A stretch of 64,000 nucleotides of DNA, taken from the NCBI GenBank assembly GCA_050949055.1, contig JBMNFA010000009.1, forward strand, positions 372,001 to 436,000. The letters are read 5' to 3'. The notes beneath the pieces were generated by a model. It worked only from the letters and a program-made list of their open reading frames with translations. It was not told the DNA's origin and made no database searches. Below are positions 8,701 through 16,673 of this stretch, in pieces (position 1 is the stretch's first letter; every line of letters begins with the position of its first letter). The stretch is from JAEZJZ01 sp050949055 (GTDB lineage: Bacteria > Bacillota > UBA994 > UBA5500). The position numbers and the translations under genes were made by a program.

Positions 8701-8724
8701 GGGAGCCGATAGGCTCCCTTTTTT
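8701..8724 (+). terminator. Terminator of rpsF-ssb-rpsR
   Basis: Perfect 7-bp stem GGGAGCC / GGCTCCC with GATA loop followed by six T. Confidence 0.95.
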
Positions 8725-9135
8725 ATCTCACTCCGGCATACCGCCCCTGACGCTGATAGGAATATATCGGAGCTTGTCTGCTGGTGCCGCGATCAGTATA
8801 GTAGCAGTAGAAACCTTTTGAGAAGCGAAGATTTATTGGGGCAGGAAACCGAGGCGCTTTTCCCGAAGGATCTAGTACTATATAACTCAAGAACTACTGG
8901 GGAGCGTCAAGGCTGCGTCCGAGAATGGTGAACCGCCGAAGGCGGCCATTCTGAACGACCGTGAAGAATCAAAGGCCCCATGGTTTCGGGCTTTCTTTAC
9001 ATTCTTCGCTGTGTTCAGAATGATACTGAAGAACTTCTTCAGTGCTCTTGGCTGAGTCCAAGGCACTTCGGGATGAGAACACTCGGTGTTCTGCGGTTTG
9101 AAACTTGACGCCTACTAGTCTGGGGGTGGCTAGGG
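8725..9135 (+). other. 410-bp noncoding interval with hairpins
   Basis: No convincing ORF. It contains a bulged hairpin near 8921-8950 (GAATGG / CCATTC outside, CCGCC / GGCGG inside) and the dispersed repeat at 8947-9022. The part 8730-8920 shows no recognisable element. Confidence 0.5.
8947..9022. repeat. Dispersed inverted repeat, CATTCTGAAC type
   Basis: Arms CATTCTGAAC / GTTCAGAATG (10 bp, perfect) and GAAGAAT / ATTCTTC (7 bp, perfect) enclose an AAAG-CCC / GGG-CTTT core. Related copies are at 46374-46440 and about 60838-60935. Likely a MITE- or REP-like element. Confidence 0.7.
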
Positions 9136-9453
9136 ATGTATAAGGACCAGGACTTTGATATTGCCCGCAACATCAAGGCAGTGGAATGGCTGAAAACCGA
9201 AATAATCCTCAATGCTGGTCAGGTATGTCGTGCGTTGCTGAATGCTAAGGACGATCTGGCTCTGCAGGCACTGGCCAATACGATTATTTCCAGTTATCTG
9301 TTGGCTAAGCGCCTGGGAGTTAGCTACGGCCGCTTAGAGAGCGTGGTCCAGCAGCGAGCCAAGGCGGCCCAAGAGGAAGGACACGAATTGGAGAAGTGGT
9401 ATCAGGATCTCTCTGCTCTGGCGGAGCATTTTGACGCTGGTAGACCGCGATGA
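9136..9453 (+). CDS. MazG-like family protein
   Basis: 105 residues, mostly helical (DIARNIKAVEWLKTEIILNAGQVCRALLNAKDDLALQALANTIISSYLLAKRLG). In clostridial genomes a MazG-like protein of this length sits between rpsR and the YybS/DUF2232 gene, as here. MazG-type proteins are nucleotide pyrophosphatases, but this short version lacks an obvious EExxE...ExxD metal site, so activity is doubtful. Its stop overlaps the next start (ATGA), indicating translational coupling. Confidence 0.65.
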   Translation: MYKDQDFDIARNIKAVEWLKTEIILNAGQVCRALLNAKDDLALQALANTIISSYLLAKRLGVSYGRLESVVQQRAKAAQEEGHELEKWYQDLSALAEHFDAGRPR

Positions 9454-10391
9454 AGGTATTTGTGATCAGCAAAGACAATCTGTTGCGTCTGGGCAAGTAC
9501 ATCGGCATGTACTTGCTTGGCCTCAGCGTAGGTGCTATTTCCGGGTTGCTGCCGCTAATGGCTGTGATAGCAGGTTTGCCCATCATTCTAGCTGAACGTC
9601 AATTGGGACGTCGTGCCGCCCAGCTAGCCACCTTGGCCTGTTTGCTGGCCACCTGGCTGCTATTGGACGAGCTATCCTTCGTCTATGTCGGGTTGGGGCT
9701 GATAGTCGGCTATAGCCTGGCCATGGTTCCACCGCACGTTCCTATTCACCTCAGCTTTGCTCAGACGGCGGTCACCGGTTTTGTCTGGGTAGCCGTGATG
9801 AACTTCGTGGTGCGCATGCTGCGAGGCGAAGGCCTGCTCAGGCTGTTTTTGGGCCAGCTGCAACAAGCCTTGGCGTTGACCCTGGAAAACATGCGGGAAT
9901 TGGGCGCTTACACCAGCGCCCAGGTGGCAGAGTTTGAGCAGTATGGTGAGCTGATGCTGAAAGCGCTGGACAACCAGTGGGGTTATTTGCTGTTTGTCTA
10001 CTTGCTGATCAGTTCTTTAGTCACCTACATGCTGTCCAGAGCACTGGTCAAGACGGAACAGCCTGTGGAGGATCTGTTATCCCTGAAGCCGTCTTTGCCG
10101 CTGGCCGTGATCTCCGTTGCTTTAGCCGGGTTGCATTATCTGTTGCCGTCCTTTGCGCCGGGGCTGGTGGTCAATCTTTGGAGCATCGCTTCGTTCTTGA
10201 TGTCGTTGGCAGGCTTCTTGCTGCTGTTCTACTATTTGCGCTTTTTCCGGTTGGGAATGTTCTGGCGCATCCTTTTGGGGATATATTTGTTTTCCAGCCC
10301 CATAGCCTGGCGAGTGATGTTGCTGGTTGGCCTATTCGATACCGTGTTCGACTATCGCTTCTACGCCCGCAAAAGACAACAGGAGGGATAG
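9450..10391 (+). CDS. DUF2232 (YybS-like) membrane protein
   Basis: 313 residues with about eight hydrophobic segments, a glycine-rich first part (GAISGLLPLMAVIAGLPIIL) and C-terminal helices. The position between rpsR and rplI and the topology match YybS/DUF2232 of Firmicutes, related to S-component-like membrane proteins. Function is unknown. It overlaps the MazG-like gene by 4 bp and precedes rplI by about 30 bp. Confidence 0.8.
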   Translation: MKVFVISKDNLLRLGKYIGMYLLGLSVGAISGLLPLMAVIAGLPIILAERQLGRRAAQLATLACLLATWLLLDELSFVYVGLGLIVGYSLAMVPPHVPIHLSFAQTAVTGFVWVAVMNFVVRMLRGEGLLRLFLGQLQQALALTLENMRELGAYTSAQVAEFEQYGELMLKALDNQWGYLLFVYLLISSLVTYMLSRALVKTEQPVEDLLSLKPSLPLAVISVALAGLHYLLPSFAPGLVVNLWSIASFLMSLAGFLLLFYYLRFFRLGMFWRILLGIYLFSSPIAWRVMLLVGLFDTVFDYRFYARKRQQEG

Positions 10392-10421
10392 CTCTCTCCA
10401 ATAATTAGGAGTGTGATGGAG

Positions 10422-10868
10422 ATGAAAGTAGTTCTCTTGGCTGATGTCAAAGGCTTAGGTAAGAAAGGCGAAGTAGTCAATTGCAGCGAAGGTTATGGGC
10501 GGAACTATCTGTTCCCGCGCCAGTTGGCCAAAGAGGCGACAGATCAGGCGCTGAAGGCGGTGAACATGGAGCGCGAGGCGAAAATAAAGCGCCAGCAGCG
10601 GGCAGAGCAAGCGGCTCAGGCTCTATTGAGCAAACTGGAGGGAAAAGTGCTGCGCATCTCGGCCAAGACCGGCGAGGGCGGTAGGCTATTCGGTTCCATC
10701 ACCGGCAAGGACGTGGCCAACGCGCTCAGTCGCGAACGCATCAGCGTGGATAAACGGAAAGTGGAGCTGAAGGAGCCGATCCGTTCACTGGGCAGCTATC
10801 AGGTACCCATCCGCGTCTATCAGGATACTGTGGCCACTGTCACTGTAGAAGTGGTGGCTGAAGACTAG
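10422..10868 (+). CDS. rplI: 50S ribosomal protein L9
   Basis: 148 residues from the conserved MKVVLLADVKGLGKKGEVV; GYGRNYLFPRQLAKEAT is the RNA-binding N-domain, followed by the long helix and C-domain (GRLFGSITGKDVANAL). bL9 binds 23S rRNA at the L1 stalk base. ATG 10422 gives the canonical N-terminus; the upstream ATG 10416 is also possible, since AGGAG lies at 10407-10411. Confidence 0.98.
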   Translation: MKVVLLADVKGLGKKGEVVNCSEGYGRNYLFPRQLAKEATDQALKAVNMEREAKIKRQQRAEQAAQALLSKLEGKVLRISAKTGEGGRLFGSITGKDVANALSRERISVDKRKVELKEPIRSLGSYQVPIRVYQDTVATVTVEVVAED

Positions 10869-10924
10869 TCTGTTGAACACCGAAACGATGATAGTACGTT
10901 CTGAGAACGTGCCAGGAGGACAGA

Positions 10925-12259
10925 ATGGAAGATATCAAACTGCCACCGCATAGCCTGGAAGCGGAACAATCGGTTCTAGGGGCAATTCTGATCGACCAGG
11001 AAGCGGCTTCCGTGGTGGTCGGTTTGCTGAAACCAAACCACTTCTATCGCGAATCACATCGCCAGATCTATGAGGCCATGCTGACGCTGTATGCCAGCAG
11101 CTCCCCCATCGACCTGATTACCCTCAGCGACGCGCTCACTCAGAAAGGCGTGCTGGAGCAGGTGGGAGGAGTGCCCTATCTCACTCTGCTGGCAAACCTG
11201 GTGCCCTCCGCCGCCACCGCCGCCAATTATGCGCAAATAGTGCTGAATAAAGCTATTCTGCGCGACTTGATCAGTGCTGCCAGCCAGATTTCCGCCTCCT
11301 GCTATCAGCAGGAATCGGTGGAGGGAGTGTTGGAGGAGGCTGAGCGCTTGATCTTCCGCCTCAGCCAAAGCCGCTCCCGCAGAGACTTTGAGGCCATGTC
11401 AGGGATCGTGGCCGATGTCTATCGGCAAATTGCACAGATGGTCAAAAACAAAGGCAGCGTAGCGGGGCTGCCAACCGGCTTCCGGCAGTTGGACCAACTG
11501 ACGTCTGGCCTACAGCCTTCCGATTTGATCATCGTGGCAGCCCGCCCCAGCGTGGGCAAGACAGCGTTTGCTTTGAATATCGCTCAGAACGTGGCCATCC
11601 GGCAACGGATCCCGGTGGGCTTTTTCAGCCTGGAGATGGGCAAGGAACAGCTGGCCATGCGCATGCTCTGCTCGGAAGCCGGAGTGGATGGACAGAAACT
11701 GCGCACAGGCTTCTTGGACGCAGAGGATTGGGCCAAAATCAGTGATGCCAGCAACTTGCTCTCGGAGGCGCCTATCTATGTGGATGATACCCCGGCTATT
11801 TCGGTGATGGAGATGCGTTCCAAGGCGCGTCGGTTGAAGCTGGAGCGCAACGTAGGACTGATCATCGTGGACTACCTGCAGTTGATGCGCTATGGCGGCC
11901 GCACCGACAGCCGCCAACAGGAAGTGGCAGAGATTACCCGAGGTATCAAAGCGTTGGCGCGGGAGCTGCAGGTGCCGTTGATCGCACTGGCGCAGCTATC
12001 CCGTCGCGCCGAGGAAAGAGAAGGGAAGCGCCCCAGCCTGGCTGATCTGCGTGAGTCAGGCGAAATCGAGCAGGCGGCAGATTTAGTGGCCTTCTTATAT
12101 CGCGAAGACTATTACGATCAAGATACTCCTAACCGCAATATCATCGAAGTGATCCTGGGCAAGCATCGCAACGGCCCGGTGGGTACAATCAAGCTCGCCT
12201 TCCTGCGCCATGTGCAGCGCTATGCCGATTTGGCGAGGGAAGAGGATGCGGGGGCATAG
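10925..12259 (+). CDS. dnaB: Replicative DNA helicase DnaB
   Basis: 444 residues. N-terminal primase-interacting domain begins LPPHSLEAEQSVLGAILID. The RecA-like domain has Walker A RPSVGKTAF near 207-215, Walker B GLIIVDYLQLM, and LIALAQLSRRAEER with the SGEIEQAADLVAFLYR stretch. It unwinds DNA at the fork as a hexamer. No intein or insertion. It follows rplI by 56 bp with AGGAGGA before ATG. In Bacillus this gene is called dnaC. Confidence 0.99.
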   Translation: MEDIKLPPHSLEAEQSVLGAILIDQEAASVVVGLLKPNHFYRESHRQIYEAMLTLYASSSPIDLITLSDALTQKGVLEQVGGVPYLTLLANLVPSAATAANYAQIVLNKAILRDLISAASQISASCYQQESVEGVLEEAERLIFRLSQSRSRRDFEAMSGIVADVYRQIAQMVKNKGSVAGLPTGFRQLDQLTSGLQPSDLIIVAARPSVGKTAFALNIAQNVAIRQRIPVGFFSLEMGKEQLAMRMLCSEAGVDGQKLRTGFLDAEDWAKISDASNLLSEAPIYVDDTPAISVMEMRSKARRLKLERNVGLIIVDYLQLMRYGGRTDSRQQEVAEITRGIKALARELQVPLIALAQLSRRAEEREGKRPSLADLRESGEIEQAADLVAFLYREDYYDQDTPNRNIIEVILGKHRNGPVGTIKLAFLRHVQRYADLAREEDAGA

Positions 12260-12291
12260 GCCTTTTGGTCAGCAATGCCATTCGCACACGG

Positions 12292-12320
12292 TTGACAGCG
12301 GTCTGCAAATCGTGTAATCT
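12292..12320 (+). promoter_or_regulatory. Promoter for tRNA-Glu/tRNA-Asp
   Basis: TTGACA, 17 bp, TAATCT; 55 bp before tRNA-Glu. Confidence 0.75.
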
Positions 12321-12375
12321 AATAAAGTCACAGCTTGCGAATGCAGGTGAACTACATTCTTAAACTGTGACTTTT

Positions 12376-12450
12376 GGCCCCATAGTGAAGCGGTTAACAC
12401 ACCAGCCTTTCACGCTGGCGACGCGGGTTCGAATCCCGCTGGGGTCACCA
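12376..12450 (+). tRNA. tRNA-Glu (TTC)
   Basis: 75-nt cloverleaf. Acceptor GGCCCCA / TGGGGTC, anticodon stem CCAGC / GCTGG with loop CTTTCAC (anticodon TTC), T-arm GCGGG-TTCGAAT-CCCGC, encoded CCA. Confidence 0.97.
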
Positions 12451-12454
12451 TCCT

Positions 12455-12530
12455 GGTGCCGTGGTGTAGCGGTTAACATGCCGGCCTGTCACGCCGGAGA
12501 TCGAGGGTTCGATTCCCTTCGGCACCGCCA
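12455..12530 (+). tRNA. tRNA-Asp (GTC)
   Basis: 76 nt. Acceptor GGTGCCG / CGGCACC, anticodon loop CTGTCAC between CCGGC / GCCGG, T-arm GAGGG-TTCGATT-CCCTT, encoded CCA. 4 bp behind tRNA-Glu, same transcript. Confidence 0.97.
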
Positions 12531-12637
12531 TTTCTGCATTTTGGGCTGTCGCTTCCACCCGGATCGGCAGCCTTTTGATTGCATACTGACGCTCGATGAG
12601 CTGATGATGCTGCAGCAGCTCCGGCGATAGCTACCAG

Positions 12638-12666
12638 TTGCCATCCTGGTTGCATCATGATACAAT
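12638..12666 (+). promoter_or_regulatory. Promoter for tRNA-Thr/tRNA-Gly
   Basis: TTGCCA, 17 bp, TACAAT; 22 bp before tRNA-Thr. Confidence 0.65.
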
Positions 12667-12688
12667 TTTCAATGCATATAAGCGGCAT

Positions 12689-12763
12689 GCCGGTGTAGCT
12701 CAGTGGCAGAGCAGCTGATTCGTAATCAGCAGGTCGCGGGTTCGAATCCCATCACCGGCTCCA
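12689..12763 (+). tRNA. tRNA-Thr (CGT)
   Basis: 75 nt. Acceptor GCCGGTG / CACCGGC, anticodon stem CTGAT / ATCAG with CGT, encoded CCA. The T-stem is weak: 12737 C faces 12751 A (mismatch) and 12736 G faces 12752 T. Confidence 0.95.
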
Positions 12764-12781
12764 AATTTGAACATCATACTT

Positions 12782-12855
12782 GCGGGTGTAGCTCAATGGC
12801 AGAGCACCAGCTTCCCAAGCTGGCTACGAGGGTTCGATTCCCTTCACCCGCTCCA
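12782..12855 (+). tRNA. tRNA-Gly (CCC), copy 1
   Basis: 74 nt. Acceptor GCGGGTG / CACCCGC, anticodon stem CCAGC / GCTGG with loop TTCCCAA (anticodon CCC), encoded CCA. Identical over its full length, plus one flanking T, to the copy at 16342-16415. Confidence 0.97.
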
Positions 12856-12864
12856 GATTTCCCG

Positions 12865-12891
12865 GCCTTGCATTGTCATGCAAGGCTTTTT
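12865..12891 (+). terminator. Terminator behind tRNA-Gly copy 1
   Basis: CCTTGCAT / ATGCAAGG perfect stem, TGTC loop, then CTTTTT. Confidence 0.9.
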
Positions 12892-13151
12892 GTTTGAAAG
12901 CGAAGCGAATATTACTGGTGATAGAGGCCAGGCTGTGCGAGGCAGCCAATGCGCCTGGGCGCGCACAGCCTGACCCAAGCGCATCGCGACTGTACTGCTT
13001 GACGGCACAGCAGAGGCCGCATTCGCGCCAGACGTGAGACAGCAGGCCTGCTGAATACCAAGCCTGCTGTCTGTTGATTTTTGATCCCTTTTAGTTGTTG
13101 CAGACTCTCCCGCATTTATCCGGGAGAACAAATGGGATGCAAGGAAAGATA
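12892..13151 (+). other. Noncoding interval with two inverted repeats
   Basis: No gene seen. CAGGCTGTGCG / CGCACAGCCTG (about 12931-12972) and GACAGCAGGC (13038-13047) / GCCTGCTGTC (13062-13071) are perfect inverted repeats; the second is followed by TGTTGATTTTTG and may be a plus-strand terminator facing the convergent amidohydrolase gene. Confidence 0.5.
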
Positions 13152-14567
13152 CTAGCTGATTCCTTGATAGAAAGCGCTGTTGGCCAGATCGACGACGATC
13201 GGCGTCAATCCGCGCTCCCGCACGTATGCTGCACCTGCCTGGGCGGTGATCACCTGGCTGCCGGAGCCGCAGACGTAGCCTCTGTACATGATCACCTTTC
13301 CGCCCACCAGGCTGAGGTAAGCCTGCTGGCTATTCAAGTGCAGCACGCTGATATCAGCGTCGGCTCCTGGCTGGAAGTGGCCCTTGTTGGTCAGGCCCAG
13401 GATTCTTGCCGGGTTGACGCTGGTTTTCTGGACAAAGTCCCGCATGCTCAGCGCCTGCAGTTTGACCAGGGCCAGACCCATATCCACAATCACGTTGCGA
13501 GGAATCCCTCCGCCATCGGTGCTGATGCAATCAACCACAAACTGTCCTGAATCCCTCTTGGCCGTGGCCAGACGGATACGAGGCTCCGGCGGATTCACCT
13601 GGAAGCTGAGCGTGGTGTCGGTCTGCATGTGCCGCCAATATTCCGCTGCATCCTTGCCCACCGCTAGAACCATCTTCCCGCCGGACTCCAGGTTGATCTG
13701 TGCCCAACCCTCCACGATCGCCTGCTCCAGTCCATCCTCTGTGGCCGGGTAACCTCCCGTAACCAGGCACTTCTTGGTCACATCGCTCTCCGGAACGCCC
13801 GCAGTGCACTTGGCGCTGGTGCCGTTCACCGTGGCCAGATATGATTCGGAGCGGATGCGCGGGTGCTGCTTGAGGGCGGCAATCGCCTCTTCCGTCTCCA
13901 GCATGTGTGGCCGGACTAAACCGCGACAGTAGCTGTTCACATGAGCCAGGTGCAGGCAGTTGCCGTCCGCCAGCTCGATGGCTTCCATCATGCCCTCGAT
14001 ATTGGACCCCTTGTTGGTGGTACCGGCGTGGAAGGCCACATAGGCCCGATTCTCATTGGCGATTCTGATGGCGGTTGCTGTGGCGTCCGGAGTGAGCGGA
14101 TAATGTCCGCCTAGCAGCTTCCATCCCAAAGCGCCCTTCTGCAAGCATTGGGCCAGGAAAGCGCGCAGCTCACCGGCCTGGGGATTGTTGCTCCCCACAG
14201 TATGGCCGGGGCGGATATGCTCCAAAACGGCGATATTCAAGCCGGCTCCATTTTCCCGGGCAATGTCCAGGACCGAATCGGTCGGTCCTGACATATCCAA
14301 AGCCGTCGTTACGCCCGCCTGAGCCATCATCTTGTGGCCGAATCTCCCGCCCAACCAGGCGGACTCATGGGTGTGTAGGTCGATAATTCCGGGTACCACA
14401 TGGTAGCCGTCCAAATAGAAGCACTCATCGGCATCCGTTGGATTCAGGTCTGGCTCGATCTGCGCGATCTTGCCCTGCCGGATTCCCACATCCATTACCC
14501 CTTCAATCTGGGAAACCGGGTCTACCACCACGCCGCCCTTCAACAGGATATCGAATTTCGTGGTCAT
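13152..14567 (-). CDS. Amidohydrolase family protein (D-aminoacylase/dihydroorotase-like)
   Basis: 471 residues from ATG 14567; an in-frame TTG at 14612 has no ribosome site. N-terminal FDILLKGGVVVDPVSQIEG and VVPGIIDLHTHES carry the HxH metal ligands; GALGWKLLGGHYP offers the bridging lysine; FHAGT and HLAHVNSYC give two further His ligands; CISTDGGG gives the catalytic Asp. The C-terminus (GADADISVLHL) closes the beta-sandwich. All residues of a binuclear cyclic-amidase site are therefore present. It would hydrolyse cyclic or N-acyl amide bonds; the substrate is unknown. It lies 66 bp behind the M81 gene on the same strand, so the two are likely one operon. Confidence 0.85.
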   Translation of the reverse strand: MTTKFDILLKGGVVVDPVSQIEGVMDVGIRQGKIAQIEPDLNPTDADECFYLDGYHVVPGIIDLHTHESAWLGGRFGHKMMAQAGVTTALDMSGPTDSVLDIARENGAGLNIAVLEHIRPGHTVGSNNPQAGELRAFLAQCLQKGALGWKLLGGHYPLTPDATATAIRIANENRAYVAFHAGTTNKGSNIEGMMEAIELADGNCLHLAHVNSYCRGLVRPHMLETEEAIAALKQHPRIRSESYLATVNGTSAKCTAGVPESDVTKKCLVTGGYPATEDGLEQAIVEGWAQINLESGGKMVLAVGKDAAEYWRHMQTDTTLSFQVNPPEPRIRLATAKRDSGQFVVDCISTDGGGIPRNVIVDMGLALVKLQALSMRDFVQKTSVNPARILGLTNKGHFQPGADADISVLHLNSQQAYLSLVGGKVIMYRGYVCGSGSQVITAQAGAAYVRERGLTPIVVDLANSAFYQGIS

Positions 14568-14633
14568 CAAATCTGCGCCTTTGCGCTCTCCCTCCTCGCT
14601 ATGTTTGTTCAAACGTGTGTTTTTGGTTCCCTG

Positions 14634-16112
14634 CTACCGATCCAGAGGCCATAACGGCCGCTTGACGAACTTGTAGTGATAACGGTCCAGATTCGGGTTG
14701 GCTGCGCCCTTGGCATCCACTTCAATCACGGCTTTTGCCAAAGGTTCAAAGGAGGCACGGAAATGACCGCGGGACTTGATCAAGAGTAACCTGGCGGCTG
14801 CTGGGTCGACGCCCACACTGCGGAACAGGTCGGCATCGTTGCAGGCGATGCGAATGGAGCAAACCACCAGCTTGGTGTTTCCTACCTCGATCAAGGCGGA
14901 CCGACCCATATTCCATTCCATCCCGCGTCCCATGGGCCCGCGGGCTGCGAAACGACCGTCGCTGAGCACCCGGACGGTTCCCTCCACCTGCACCGGCTCC
15001 CCGTAGGCCGGCTCAGCTTTACCCCCAATGCGGAAAGTGGCTGTGTTGCCCACTCCCACCTCTATGGCCTGCTGTACCGTCTCTGGATCCCAGATTGCCG
15101 CCGCTGCGCCACCCGGCAGGTTGCGCTTGAGCATTTCCTGCAACAGTTCAGTGGTATCGCCCGATCCACCGCCGCCGGGGTTGTCGGCCACGTCAGCCAG
15201 GATAATCGGCCGCTGATCCTGTTCGTCAAGCAGCGCCGTCGCCTGGTCCAGCGCTTCCTTGGGCCGGGGGATGGCCTTGAGGAAGCGCTCGCGAATCTCC
15301 CACGCCCGTTGGGCGATAGTGTCGGAACACCGCTGCGCCAACTCCAGATCACCATCGGCCGTGGTAACGATGGATAGGCCAGCGTGGGGAACGTCGCCGT
15401 AAGGGAAGCCTGGGAACACCGACACATTGATGATGCCCGGCTTGGCTTCCCATTCCCTAGCCAGCTCCTTCAGCTCAACCATTGGCCCTTCCGCAGTTCT
15501 CATGTTGATGGTGGGGGGCATCATCGGCGGGTGGCTGTAGGCGTTGACCGGGTTGATCTCACCGGCAAAGATGCGTTGCAGGCAACGGGCCGCTTCCAGG
15601 CCGCGCTCATAGGAGTCAATATGAGGATTAGTGTCAAAGCCAAACACTCCGTCGCAATGGGCACACATGTTGGCAGTGATATTGCCATGCAGGTCCAAGA
15701 CCACCAAAATCGGGATGTTGCCCACCTTCTCCTTGATGGACTGGACGATATCACCTTCCGGATCATCCACTCCCTCTGCCTTCATGGCACCATGCAAAGC
15801 CAACAGCACGGCGTCCGGCTTTGCGGCAAGCATCGGGTTTATCAGGTCGTCTTTCAGCATCTGATAGGTAGCAGCGTCAGTGGGAGCCGAGGGGACGGCA
15901 CTGGTACAGAGGGTGGGGATCATCTCCCAGCCGTTCCGTTGGCCAACCTCCAGGAACGCCCCTGGCGACGATTTCGTACCGGTATACAGGTCGAGGATTT
16001 CCTGCCCTCTGGTCAGGCTGCGGTCTTTCCACGCCTGCAGCGGGGTCTGGATCGGAGAGAAAACGTTTGTTTCGTGGCTCAGCATTCCGATGGCAACTTT
16101 TTTCGTCATCAT
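14634..16112 (-). CDS. M81 family metallopeptidase (MlrC-like)
   Basis: 492 residues, ATG behind AAGGAGGG. MTKKVAIGMLSHETNVFSP is the characteristic M81/DUF1485 opening (H and E zinc ligands). LALHGAM, VVLDLHGNI and FGFDTNPHIDSYERG are conserved family blocks, and LADVADNPGGGGSGDTTELL begins the C-terminal MlrC domain. MlrC completes microcystin degradation in Sphingomonas by cleaving linear peptides; most homologues have unknown peptide or amide substrates and are often next to amidohydrolases or transporters. Here it is paired only with an amidohydrolase gene, with no transporter in the segment. Confidence 0.93.
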   Translation of the reverse strand: MMTKKVAIGMLSHETNVFSPIQTPLQAWKDRSLTRGQEILDLYTGTKSSPGAFLEVGQRNGWEMIPTLCTSAVPSAPTDAATYQMLKDDLINPMLAAKPDAVLLALHGAMKAEGVDDPEGDIVQSIKEKVGNIPILVVLDLHGNITANMCAHCDGVFGFDTNPHIDSYERGLEAARCLQRIFAGEINPVNAYSHPPMMPPTINMRTAEGPMVELKELAREWEAKPGIINVSVFPGFPYGDVPHAGLSIVTTADGDLELAQRCSDTIAQRAWEIRERFLKAIPRPKEALDQATALLDEQDQRPIILADVADNPGGGGSGDTTELLQEMLKRNLPGGAAAAIWDPETVQQAIEVGVGNTATFRIGGKAEPAYGEPVQVEGTVRVLSDGRFAARGPMGRGMEWNMGRSALIEVGNTKLVVCSIRIACNDADLFRSVGVDPAAARLLLIKSRGHFRASFEPLAKAVIEVDAKGAANPNLDRYHYKFVKRPLWPLDR

Positions 16113-16280
16113 TGACTCCCTCCTTCAGTTAAAGAAAATTCACGCTATTGATCCTATCTTAGCAGGTTGCATAGAAAGCGGCTATCTAAACTGCTGTTCA
16201 TCGATGAACTGACCGTGATCAACAAGCTGATGGCTGCTCAGAGCAACCATCAGCTGATCCGGGGTAAAGGCAGGCTGCTG

Positions 16281-16309
16281 TTGCATGCCCACCTCGGCCG
16301 TGTTAATAT
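16281..16309 (+). promoter_or_regulatory. Promoter for tRNA-Gly copy 2
   Basis: TTGCAT, 17 bp, TAATAT; 32 bp before the tRNA. Confidence 0.6.
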
Positions 16310-16341
16310 TAGGTAGAATGGTTTCAATATATGAAGTGACT

Positions 16342-16415
16342 GCGGGTGTAGCTCAATGGCAGAGCACCAGCTTCCCAAGCTGGCTACGAGGGTTCGATTC
16401 CCTTCACCCGCTCCA
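16342..16415 (+). tRNA. tRNA-Gly (CCC), copy 2
   Basis: Identical to 12782-12855 (74 nt, anticodon CCC, encoded CCA). It has its own promoter and terminator. Confidence 0.97.
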
Positions 16416-16428
16416 GCAGCAACCGCGG

Positions 16429-16456
16429 CCTTACATCAGCGATGTGGGGCTTTTTT
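16429..16456 (+). terminator. Terminator behind tRNA-Gly copy 2
   Basis: CCTTACATC / GATGTGGGG stem (two G-T pairs), AGC loop, then CTTTTTT. Confidence 0.85.
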
Positions 16457-16673
16457 CGATCGGTAGACCAAGCTTGGCCATGCCGAATGGCAGCTGGGCA
16501 AGCAGATTAACCGCCACAAATTCGGGTATCATGGTTAACAGGCCGCAGGTAGGCGCATATTTCATGACTAAAGAATAAAATGTCTATAGAAATAGCCACA
16601 GGAAGCAGGATTTTGTGACTCAGGCGAAGAAGCTTACAAATTGGTTAGAGATAGACTGGAGGTGATGTGTTCC

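Noticed and set aside
8921..8950. Sequence faintly like a T-box (GGTGAACCGCC)
   Set aside because: The bases are better explained by a bulged local hairpin; no specifier loop or downstream synthetase/amino-acid gene.
15384..16115. Plus-strand ORF opposite the M81 gene
   Set aside because: Shadow frame; the minus-strand M81 protein is unambiguous.
16182..16286. 34-codon minus-strand ORF upstream of the M81 gene
   Set aside because: No convincing ribosome site, no family similarity, and it overlaps the -35 of the tRNA-Gly promoter. May be a relic but cannot be supported.
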